A stretch of DNA of 64,000 nucleotides from Metridium senile. Lineage: Eukaryota > Cnidaria > Anthozoa > Actiniaria > Metridiidae. The stretch covers positions 11,181,572 to 11,245,571 of the forward strand of contig OX459108.1 in assembly GCA_949775045.1 (NCBI GenBank), written 5' to 3'. The first letter of the stretch is position 1; each line of letters starts with the position of its first letter. Shown piece by piece: positions 11,411-20,947 of the stretch. The notes under the pieces were generated by a model. The model worked only from the letters and a program-made list of their open reading frames with translations, was not told the origin of the DNA and did not search any database. Position numbers and translations under genes: made by a program.

Positions 11411-11795
11411 CTACTCCAAGCATGTAGCAGGGCAGACTTTGGTAACATGGCCGTTGTAAGGAGATTTAACGATTGTCTCCCAACTAAGAATTTCTCCCGG
11501 CCTAAATTTTGAAGCCGACGAGCACTTCCATCCATACACCGCAGGGCCATAGGCAGCACTAATGGCAGTACGCCAAATCTGAAGGTCGGCAATGCTGCCT
11601 TGAATGACTTTGGTTGCATTAAACCGTCCGTGTTGGTGACCCAAATAAAAAACTCCACCGGAAAGAACCGTTTGTTTCCATATTTTTCCAGATCCCACGA
11701 TTACTCCATTTCTATAAACTGCAACAATTCCGTATTCCCATGTGATAATAACATTCTGCCACGTGTTGTCTCGCACAAAATTTGAAGTCAATTCT
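11411..11795 (-). CDS. Gene B exon 6: C-terminal part of pentraxin head
   Basis: Acceptor TTTCAG, phase 2 entry, stop TAG at 11411-11413. Contains WQNVIITWEYG, VFYLGHQHGRFN and SIADLQIW, and the same Cys-rich tail as A (GWKCSSASKF, KVCPATCLE). Confidence 0.8.
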
Positions 11796-14700
11796 CTGAA
11801 ATAAGAGAATTCCTTTATTTAAATAATTATTTATTTCAACTACAAGCTATAAATGTGGAAAGATAAACTTCAGATGTTTCAACATATTTTTTTATATAAT
11901 AGATCTGTTTACCTTTCTTGTTTGCTTACCCATTTCAGACCATGTGATGCAACCCTTGGGAGTTAATTATTTCAAATATAAATTATATAACATGTACATC
12001 AATGGAATGCCACCTAGTCTGAAATGGGCAATTTGCATACGGAGGTAAAGACGTCTATTTTGATAGATTTGTTCAACCTCGTTCCCAGGGCAGCCCCAAC
12101 CAAAAGCGAATTAAGAAGAGGGCCCTGGGGACGAGGTTGCATGTTACAACTCAGATCAAATACAGGGAACAATCGTTAATGTTCACATTAGTCGCCAACG
12201 CAGTTTTCGACCACAGTTACGAAACGTGAATCACTCAAGCCTGGTCTTTGAGCTATTGTTTTTATGCTCATTAATATAATAAAACTCATTAGCATACAAG
12301 AAATAGGTTATACGAATACGCTCTATTGTCTACTCCCTAAAACAGAAGGTATTAAGTTTATGTGAAAGCAGAGAATATACTTTCAATGGGCCTTTATCAC
12401 ACAACGGCCATGTTTATTCCCATGAGAGCGAAAACCTTTGTTTTGAACGTTCTGAAACGCATGAAAGCGAGGTCCAGGGGACCCAAGGGATTCAAAACCT
12501 ATTGTTTTAACCAATATGGCGGCCCGTGATAAAAGCGAATGTCATATATCAACATTGTCCACAAAAAGACATAAACACTAAAGAAATGTCACGTGACACC
12601 ACATAAGCTTGCCCTAAATGCTCGACTCTATATGTGAAACTGGGATAAATAGTATGGAATAAATAATATTAATAAATTCTTTATTTCTATTAGTTGAATT
12701 AACTTTTAATAGTTATATCTTTTTAAAGGTAATTCCTTACTTGTCTTCGCCGTTAATTTTGATTTCAGCATCGTTATCAGATTTTATCCCTACAGAAAAT
12801 GAACTATTTCCGTCTGCTGTTTTGTAAGAGAAGATCTGAAGTAATTCTTGGTATGAAGAGGGAACTTTCAGCCAAAATGACACGGTAAACTCCTTAAATA
12901 ACATGGAGAGTGCTGGAGATATTTTGACATAGTCTGATGTTGATGCTCTTGGGAAATTGAGTTGGCACTCTAAAAAAAAACCCAATCAATCAATTATTAA
13001 ATTAGAATTTTATGGTAAGACAGTCAGTGAATCAATTAGTCAGTCAGTTATCAATCATTGAGTCAATCAATCAATCAATCAGTCAGTCAGTCAGTCAGTC
13101 AGTCAGTCAGTCAGTCAGTCAGTCAGTCAGTCAGTCAGTCAGTCAGTCAGCCAGCCAGTCAGCCAGCTAGTCAGTCAGTCAGTCAGTCAGTCAGTCAGTC
13201 AGTCAGTCAGTCAGTCAGTCAGTCAGTCAGTCAGTCAGTCAGTCAGTCAAAAAGTAAATAAATATTTAAATAATCAAATCAATCAATGAAAATGTTTGCC
13301 ATTGTCAGTAGATCAGTCATCAATTTAATCAAAATACACCTTTTTTAAGTCTTTTACCTGATGGTGTGATGGTGATTGCCTGAGTTGTTGGAGTGCCCGT
13401 TGTAGTGGAAGTTGTTGGGTTGGCAGTTGTAGTTAATTCAGTGGTAGTTGGGACGGAAGTGCTGGTGGCGGTGGTTTCTGTGGTAGTTGGGGCGGACGTG
13501 GTGGTGGTATTGGCTTTAGTGGTATTTGGGGTAGAAGTGATGGTGGTATTTGCTTCAGTGGTATTTGGGGCATAAGTGATAGTGGTATTGGCTTCAGTGG
13601 TAGTTGGGGCGGAAGTGAAGGTGGCAGTGGCTTTAGTGGTAGTTGGGGCGGAAGTGGTTGTGGTATTGGCTTCAATGGTAGTTGGGGCAGAAGTGATGGT
13701 GGTATTGGCTTCAGTGGTAGTTGGAGCAAAAGTGATGGTGGTATTGGCTTCAGTGGTAGTTGAAGCGAAAGTGAAGGTGGTATTTGCTTCAGTGGTAGTT
13801 GGAGCGGAAGTGGTGGTATTGGCTTCAGTGGTAGTTGGAGTGAAAGTGATGGTGGTATTGGCTTCAGTGGTAGTTGGAGTGAAAGTGATGGTGGTATTGG
13901 CTTCAGTGGTAGTTGGAGTGAAAGTGATGGTGGTATTGGCTTCAGTGGTAGTTGGACCGGAAGTGAAAGTGGTATTTGCTTCAGTGGTATTTGGAGTGGA
14001 CACGGTAATGGACATACTGGTACTAGTAGGAGTGGTTGCAGGTAGAGAGGTTGTAACTGAAAAAGAACATTCGAATTAATTTCAATTGGGCCATTTTTTC
14101 AATATTTCATCAAACAATTAAAACACTTGGGGGTAGGAAGGGTGCACTCTGGGGTTAAAGTGTCGAATAAATAAGTAAGCAAGTAAGCAAGTAAGCAAGT
14201 AGGCAAGTAAGCAAGTAAACAAGTAAGCAAATACGCAAGTAAGCAAGTAAGCAAGTAGGCAAGTAAGCAAGTAAACAAGTAAGCAAATACGCAAGTAAGC
14301 AAGTAAGCAAGTAAGCAAGTAGGCAAGTAAGCAAGTAAGCAAGTAAGCAAATAAGCAAGTATGCAAGTAAGCAAGTAAGCAAGTAAACAAATACGCAAGT
14401 AAGCAAGTAAGCAAGTAAGTAAGTTAGTAAACACTTTTTTTTCACAAGGGTCATGGGTATGCTCGACGTATCTCTTAGGGGTAAAAATCATGTGTTTTAG
14501 TATCTTTTTAGGGAAATAAAATTGAAATTCATAATCTCGACATTTCTTTTCGCCGAAAGGCTCTTCCAAATATAGCGTCTCATGCACTCGTAAAATATCG
14601 AGCCAAATAACACATCAGACTGCAGTCTAACTGAATAAGTTATAAATATATACTCACCACCATCACAGTTAGCTGCTGAATGGTTTCTGTTACATTCACA

Positions 14701-17643
14701 TCTGAATTTCTTCGTAATGAAGTTATAACGGCATATCTCAGTTTTGGAGCATTTGCAGGTATTCTGTATATAATACATAAAATTGTTATGATTTTTCTAC
14801 TCGCCTTTACTCTACTGCCTTCATAAGGCTTACCTATACTGTACACAGCAAGTTTTAAAACGGTTGTCGTCGACAGGGCCCAAGTCTATGCATTGGTAAA
14901 AATCACCAACGTGGCTGATTATATATTCATATAAATGTTCCTATTAGTTGTTTAGGTTAGCTTGTTAATATTAAAGAATGAATAATATAAACTAAAGAAA
15001 CGTCAGCGCTACTATTAAATCAAGGGGAACCCCTCACCGTCTCCCCTCCTCCTCTCAAAGAGCAGCCTCTCACTTTTGAAGATTTCGCCCCATTTGTAAA
15101 CCAGGCGGACAGGAGCCTGTATTTTTGGACGTTTTTTTAAACCCTTACCTCAGTCGAATAATAAACCCCTCCAGGTTTAGATACCAAGTTTTTAGGTTGC
15201 ATCACGTGATCTGATTCACTCAGTTCACAGGTTTTTTCATCAGAGATATAATTGTATGACAGGCATCGATCATCCATGTAGCAGTTGTCCCTGCAAAAGT
15301 CTTCTTTGAGATCAGTGATTTTCTTGAAGACAAACTTTTCTAGAACTTTTCCTTCGTGTCTGAACTTGAACACCATTGATTTACATCGACCTGGAAACAA
15401 ATTGAATACCTGGTAACGACATGTTTATATTTGGAGACCGATTTTATTTTTTTTTAAAGCGTTTTGTCTTAATGAATTAAAATTATTTTATTTCGAGCAA
15501 TACTTCCAAATTTCTTTCTATTACCTTTCGAAAGCTATTGATGAAGTAATGTTTAATAAACAAACAGGAGTGTTTTATCAGGATTTAAAACCACGCGGCG
15601 AAGCCAAGTGGTTTTAAACCTGATAAAACACGATCTGCGAGTTTGTTGAACGACTTCAAAAACTCCAACCTATATTTTGTGTTTTTGTAAAAACAAATCA
15701 AGGATTTGTGAAAGTTTATTAGAGAAAATTAAGGTTAAAGTTTATGTAAATTAGGGTGAATCTATAACTTTAGTTAAAACACTCGTCACGGTCACGATTT
15801 CTTTTGAAAATTTCTCATGAATTATTAATGAGTTTTTGAAAAACATTTTACCAACTTTTATTTTCTTTTTAATTTTCTTGTATGGATTTTTGTATGGATT
15901 TTTGAACAACAATATGTAAAAAACATGTTTCAGTATAGAACATGATAGATATAATTATCATGGTCATTAACTAGCTAATTATAAACAAACATGTAGGTCT
16001 TGCACCCAATTAGTACAAGAAAATTTCATGTCCAAAGACGTTTTTGTCACATATCTCAATTTCCCGTCTCAAAAGACAATAGAAGAACATTTTTTTTTGT
16101 TTCAACATTGTATAATTACTTTCTGGGGTCGAAATGAAATACGGAATACCCAGCGAAATATTGTTATATGGAATGAATAATATATATGGGAAAAATTGTT
16201 TTACTGAATCGAGAACTTAATTTAGTGAGATGTATCTTCTGTTTTCACTTTTATGTGCAAAAAAATACTATTACATTGTTTTTAAATAATGAAGAATTAA
16301 GAAAAGCCCCCCATGCAAAAACCCTTAAACTAAATATTCTGTTTGTATCCCCGAAATTATTCATTTAAAATAACGGGTTTTTTTTAAGTGGCTCATTATA
16401 TATGGTTAATTCAGATCAAAACAACAAATGAATTGAAATATTTATATATTTTTTTTAGGAAACTCAAAAGCTACAACTCCAAAATTATTTACTTGCCCCA
16501 AATGTTTTGCCCATACAATTTTCTTGTGAGAAAGACCTTATTCACTTGTCTCAATGTTTCCTAATGCAATACTCTTGGGAGATAGACCTTATTTACTTGC
16601 CTCAATATTTTTTAATACAATACTCTTGGAAGTTAGAACTTATTCACTTGCCTCAATATTTTTAATACAATACTCTTGGGAGATAGACCTTATTCACTTG
16701 CCTCAATATTTTTTAATACAATACTATTGGGAGATAGACCTTATTCACTTGCCTCAATACTTTTTAATACAATACTCTTGGGAGATAGACCTTATTCATT
16801 TGCCTCAATATTTTTTAATACAATACTCTTGGGAGATAGACCTTATTCATTTGCCTCAATATTTTTTAATACAATACTCTTGGGAGATAGACCTTATTCA
16901 TTTGCTCCAATGTTTTCCCAATATTATGCTCTTGTGAGATAGACTTTATTCACTTGCTTCAATGTTCAGATCCTCCTCGGTCGCCGTCAGAGATCAATAA
17001 AAGTCACTTTGTTTGGATCACTTTTTTTTTGGCCGGTTAGATTAAAGGACGATAAGATATAATCTTATTTACCAAGACTATTGCCTCTGTAGAATATTGA
17101 TACTACGAAAATATACCAATGATTGTATTGGTAACACATAACTAGAATCGATCGATTTTTCCCTGTTTTAATATTTTTGACAATTAACCACAAAAACGCA
17201 TACATTTGAGATTATGAATGTTGAAACTATATACTCTCAAAAGTTTCAAAATGCAGAAAAAGTTTAGTCAATAACCTTAATTATATTTGACATTTTGTAT
17301 GGTAAAGTTCATTTTTTTGGTTACAGTCATAGTGAGGATACTTGAACCGTGAACACGGAGATTTTTGTTACTTTTTGTACCCCACATCCCATGAGTGAAT
17401 AAAAATTAGAGGTAAGATTAATTATGAGCACTTAGTGTAGGGGTTTTGAAGCAGTAGAAGGTTCAGAAAATAGTAACATCAAACAAGTGTTTACGGTTGG
17501 AGTATCTTCATTGCAACAGTACAATTAGCCGTTGTTTACTGTACAAGTTTACATGAGAACTTGATAATACATATAAACTACTTACCTTCAGCTCCAATTA
17601 CGTAGATTAATGCCAGCAGACAAATTGACAATTTCCCTTGCAT
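11411..17643 (-). CDS. Gene B: secreted PAN/Apple-EGF-mucin stalk-pentraxin protein (6 exons)
   Basis: Tandem paralog of gene A. Exons on the minus strand: 17586-17643 signal peptide, 15149-15390 PAN, 14658-14763 EGF-like, 13358-14056 stalk, 12741-12969 and 11411-11795 pentraxin head. They sum to 1719 nt, 572 codons plus TAG, with splice phases 1, 0, 1, 1, 2 identical to A. The stalk is more than twice as long as in A. The head differs around the loop after VFYLG: B reads HQHGRFNATK where A reads QTDGGFDDTK, so a calcium or ligand contact may differ. B lies head-to-head with gene C, 3.2 kb apart. Secreted or extracellular; ligand unknown. Confidence 0.83.
11796..12740. other. Gene B pentraxin intron with inverted-repeat elements
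   Basis: The 0.9-kb intron holds a compact foldback (about 12073-12136, AACCTCGTTCCCAGGGC with GCCCTGGGGACGAGGTT) and a MITE (about 12390-12537, TTTATCACACAACGGCC with GGCGGCCCGTGATAAA). No coding signal is seen. Confidence 0.6.
12741..12969 (-). CDS. Gene B exon 5: N-terminal part of pentraxin head
   Basis: 229 nt like its counterpart in A. It opens E-C-Q-L-N-F-P and contains FTVSFWLKVPSSYQELLQIF. Phase 1 in, phase 2 out (AA|GTAAGG donor). Confidence 0.8.
13063..13249 (+). repeat. (TCAG)n tetranucleotide repeat
   Basis: Almost pure TCAG units over about 190 bp, upstream of pentraxin exon 5 in the intron that carries (CCAG)n in gene A. The Ser-Gln-Ser-Val frame across it is an artefact. Confidence 0.92.
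13358..14056 (-). CDS. Gene B exon 4: Thr-rich mucin-like stalk
   Basis: 699 nt (233 residues), phase 1 in and out. Part of it is a tandem array of a 39-bp unit encoding TTTEANTTITFTP or variants. Asn-Thr-Thr sequons add possible N-glycosylation sites. The plus-strand Val-rich frame over this exon is its shadow. Confidence 0.82.
14165..14430 (+). repeat. (AAGTAAGC)n-type simple repeat
   Basis: Tandem AAGTAAGC, AAGTAGGC and AAATACGC units in the stalk-EGF intron of gene B. It gives three overlapping Leu/Cys/Tyr-rich minus-strand frames that are artefacts. Confidence 0.92.
14658..14763 (-). CDS. Gene B exon 3: EGF-like module
   Basis: 106 nt, phase 0 to phase 1. It keeps the six cysteines and the NTCKCSKTEICRYNF start shared with gene C. 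Confidence 0.8.
15149..15390 (-). CDS. Gene B exon 2: PAN/Apple domain
   Basis: 242 nt, phase 1 to phase 0. Contains GRCKSMVFKFRHEG, FCRDNCYMDDRCLSYNY and TCELSESDHVM. The reading frame is intact, in contrast to the matching exon of gene C. Confidence 0.82.
15391..17585 (-). other. Gene B intron 1
   Basis: A 2.2-kb intron, roughly half the length of A's. Its right part (17400-17560) is matched in gene C intron 1 (22020-22170), while the A/C-shared segment next to the donor is absent. The minisatellite at 16490-16950 is the main repeat. Confidence 0.65.
16490..16950 (+). repeat. Minisatellite, units of about 51 bp, gene B intron 1
   Basis: About nine tandem units containing CACTTGCCTCAATATTTTTT and CAATACTCTTGGGAGATAG, related to the gene A array at 6120-7260. 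Confidence 0.9.
17586..17643 (-). CDS. Gene B exon 1: signal peptide
   Basis: Encodes MQGKLSICLLALIYVIGAE, identical in sequence to the intact leader of gene C. 58 nt with GTAAG donor, phase 1. Confidence 0.83.
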
Positions 17644-20259
17644 TTTCTCCAACGCTCATTAAGGGCAGGACAACCTTTCCAAATGACTTGAATTGAAGTC
17701 GATTAGATTGAATTTACTAAAGAATATAGGCTTCCCCTGTTATAAACTTCTTATCGTTTGTATTATGTTGGACTTTACGTTTTGAGCGCAGTTTCATAAT
17801 ACTAATAGTTTTTGAATTATTGATATATGATACATCTATATCCACGAAAATAAACGAGGTGGAATGAGGTGGAATGGATTGAATTTACCAATCAATATGG
17901 GTTTTCTCCATCTCCAATTCATATATATTTCATACTCTAATTAGTCAATTCGCTTAAACAAGAGATAGAGAGGCCAGGTGTTAATTATTTGTTATTGAAA
18001 TTGAATATGTAATTTATTGTTAATTTTTGTGGCCTTGTAAGCAAAAAAATTGAGTACTTAGTACTAGCTAGTAAATATATTTTGTACTTTCCAAATCTAA
18101 TTAAGATGAAGATACAGTGGAACCCCGCCTTACGGCCACCCGCTTAATACGGCCACCCCGTTATTGCGGCCAGTTTTTTAGGTCCCGACGAAATGCATGT
18201 CCATACATATTCTATATACTTGCAACAATTACCTTAGAACACCTGATTTGGCAATGATAAAGTAAAGTAAAGTTACCTTATTTAACGTCTGTAACTCGTG
18301 ACAGTCATATACTGATAGACAGTCAAATACTGATAAACTAGAGGCCGGTGCATGTTCAGTTTATTCCCCTCTCTCCATCAGTGCTGCGTTTTACGGGTAT
18401 TTAAAGTTACTTAAAGCTACACGGGAAGAAAAGAAGTCGAAACAAGGATGTGAGGTCACTGGGAATCGAACTCGGGACCTCTCGCACAGAATGCCGCGCA
18501 CTAATGAAGCAATAAGCGCGCGAGCAATTTCCGTGGTTTATCGGCGAAATAAACCACGCGGGATGTTGGGAGAACACGAAGAAATAAGGCCTAAGAAAAT
18601 CTCGAGCCTCCTTGCTTTTATAATATAGAAAGTGTTTCAAAAACGAAATAAAAACGAATTAAAAGAAGTTATTTTTTTTTTTCATTTTGCTGATGAACAA
18701 ATTAATTCTCCTGAGAATTCTCAACTATCCAATCAAATCGCTTGTTATAAGCACAAATGTACAAATCTTTCACAACTTTCAAAGCTACAAAATTATATTC
18801 TGCAGGTTATGTTTTCATGAAAATATTACATTCTTTTTAAAACTTTTGGGAGAATATGGTAGATACAAGTGGAGAATGCCTCAAATCAAAGCTCTATGGA
18901 TCAATGTAGCTTGCAAGCTAATGAAACGATCGAGTTTGTTGTCAATAACATGTTTGTTGGCCGGTTCTTGTTGGGAAATCCCCGATGATTTTGGTCGTAA
19001 TAATGAAGGATTTATTGACTAACAAACAAATCTAGACATCGTTTAAGCTCAAGCAGATGATATTTACTCACTACTGACATCGACATTATGTCTCTTATGT
19101 GCTGGTTTGAGTTGAGGATTGCTTGGACATACATTTTTCAATCAAGTTAGATTCACCGCTAAATTCGGACGAACAGAAATCGCCATGATAGTCAGGTAAT
19201 CCTGCTTTGAACAAAAAAAGATGTATTCGCCGTTGGTCAGTTATTAAATAAATGCATTGATGAATACTTAAGATATTGACTATAGTTATATCGTCAAGCA
19301 TCTGTTTTTGCAAGCTTATTTATTCAAGTGGATAATTTGTGTGCTAAACTTTGTCCGTTGGATGCCGTGTCATTCGCTTGGTTTGCATTGTTTAGAAATG
19401 TGAAATTTAACTCCACTTTCTTTATTGAACAGATATCTTACTTTATCCTTTGACATCAATAACCTAATTAGGCTGCTTTTTTGTACATTTTTCTTGCTGT
19501 TTTGTAAGTAAACGTCTATGCGTATTTTATGCTTCCAGCGTAGCGTATTAAATGTACTCTTTCTTTTTAATTCAAAAACAAAACTGTCAAATATAAACTT
19601 TTTTATCTTTTTTCGCTCTTATTCAACAATAAAAGTGACTTTTAGAACTACCTGTTCTGTTTATGTGATGCATTGAGTGTTTTTGTTGTTTTTAATTTGT
19701 TTATATCAGCTTTTTAACAAAAAGAAAATATTTACTCTACATTTTGAACGCCATTTTTAAAAAGTGAACAGGGAGCAAACAACAACTTTTTCGCTGTTCC
19801 TTCGAAACTCTCAAAACTGTAGTTTATCGGTGTAATAAACCACGGTTTTGGACCAATCAGAGCGCGCGTTAGAATCAAACTATATTATAACTAACTAATG
19901 ACCACAGACAATGATCACAGGCATACCAAATATAACCGTTTGCCTATTCTATTTGCTCTTCTAAGGGCTAGACCATTTTACTTTTTGAGGGGGGTTTGGA
20001 AGATTTTGATAAAAATATCCTGCAGCCCTTTGAGCAAGGAAAAAAATCGTACAGTACAAGCTCTTGGGAAAAAATATAATGAAAAATTGAATGTTACAAA
20101 AACAAATTGTATTCTAGAAAAAAATCATGCACTGATGTTTGACTAAAAAAAAAAAAAGTGGCTTGCTCGTCAGTTAGGAACAAAATATCTTGCCAAAAAT
20201 ATAGCTCAACCCTTCCCTCAAAAGTCAAATGGTCCTTCCCTAAAGCATTGAGACATCCT
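17644..20259. other. Spacer between divergent genes B and C
   Basis: A head-to-head intergenic region. The conserved promoter block of B occupies 17644-17830. The rest holds a one-ended MITE (from about 18116), a tRNA-derived SINE-like stretch (18420-18600) and AT-rich sequence. Short frames here show no domain; 19095-19313 (minus) is discussed under rejected items. Confidence 0.6.
18420..18600 (-). repeat. tRNA-derived SINE-like sequence
   Basis: On the minus strand it contains GAGGTCCCGAGTTCGATTCC, a good pol III B box, about 50 bp after an A-box-like region. It probably represents a SINE rather than a tRNA gene because no cloverleaf is obvious. Confidence 0.5.
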
Positions 20260-20563
20260 GTTCCTTGCATCTGGTCCGATCAATAATTCAAAGACTTCAA
20301 ATTAGCACTGTAAAACTTCGCTCAAAACGTCACGCTAAACATTAAAGCAACAAGGAGTTTATATTCAAACAGACCCCATATTCTCTTTTTTTTATTCTTT
20401 TTTTATTAATAGCTAACAAATAGGAAAATTTATTAAAAACTAACAAATAAGAAGAGACCAGAAAACACACACAGAACCCGTATTCATTGGTAAATTCAAT
20501 CCAATCCACTTCAATTCAAATCATTTGGAAATATTTTCCTGCCCTTAATGAGCGTTGGAGAAA

Positions 20564-20631
20564 ATGCAAGGACAATTGGGAGAAAATTGTCAATTTGTCT
20601 GCTGGCATTAATCTACGTAATTGGAGCTGAA
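20564..20631 (+). pseudogene. Broken duplicate of the gene C signal-peptide exon
   Basis: Begins MQGQLGENC and reaches TAA within 16 codons, because an insertion near GACAATTGGGAGAAAA shifts the leader frame. The downstream GAAG|GTGAGT donor is preserved. Transcripts starting here would probably yield no secreted product unless the second leader were used. Confidence 0.7.
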
Positions 20632-20889
20632 GGTGAGTGTTCCTTGCATATCTTATGGTCCGATCAATAATTCAAAACCTTCAAATTAGCACTGTAAGAC
20701 TTCGCTTAAACGTAGTCACGATTAACAGGAGTTTATTGTCAAGCAGACCCCATATTCTTTTTTTTTAATTTTTTTATTAATAACTAACAAAAAACACGCA
20801 GTCCCCATATTCAAAGGTAAATTAAATCCGATCGACTCCAATTCAAACCATTTGGAAGTACTTCCTGCCCTCAATGAGCGTTTGAGAAA

Positions 20890-20947
20890 ATGCAAGGGAA
20901 ATTGTCAATTTGTCTGCTGGCACTAATCTACGTAATTGGAGCTGAAG
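20890..20947 (+). CDS. Gene C exon 1: signal peptide
   Basis: Encodes MQGKLSICLLALIYVIGAE with donor GTAAG at 20948, phase 1. This intact copy, not the broken one at 20564, is taken as the start. Confidence 0.78.

Noticed and set aside
13058..13261. Ser-Gln-Ser-Val repeat frame
   Set aside because: Translation of the (TCAG)n microsatellite.
13576..14079. Plus-strand Val-rich frame of 167 codons (and 2828-3046, 13393-13575)
   Set aside because: Shadows of the Thr-rich stalk exons of genes B and A read on the wrong strand.
14099..14587. Three overlapping minus frames rich in Leu, Cys and Tyr
   Set aside because: Generated by the AAGTAAGC simple repeat. An 8-bp repeat stays open in several frames at once; no leader or homolog supports a protein.
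19095..19313. Minus frame ending FKAGLPDYHGDFCSS ... STQTST
   Set aside because: A possible acceptor (CAAAGCAG) precedes a 35-codon stretch, but there is no upstream partner exon, domain or paralog, so it is not called a gene.
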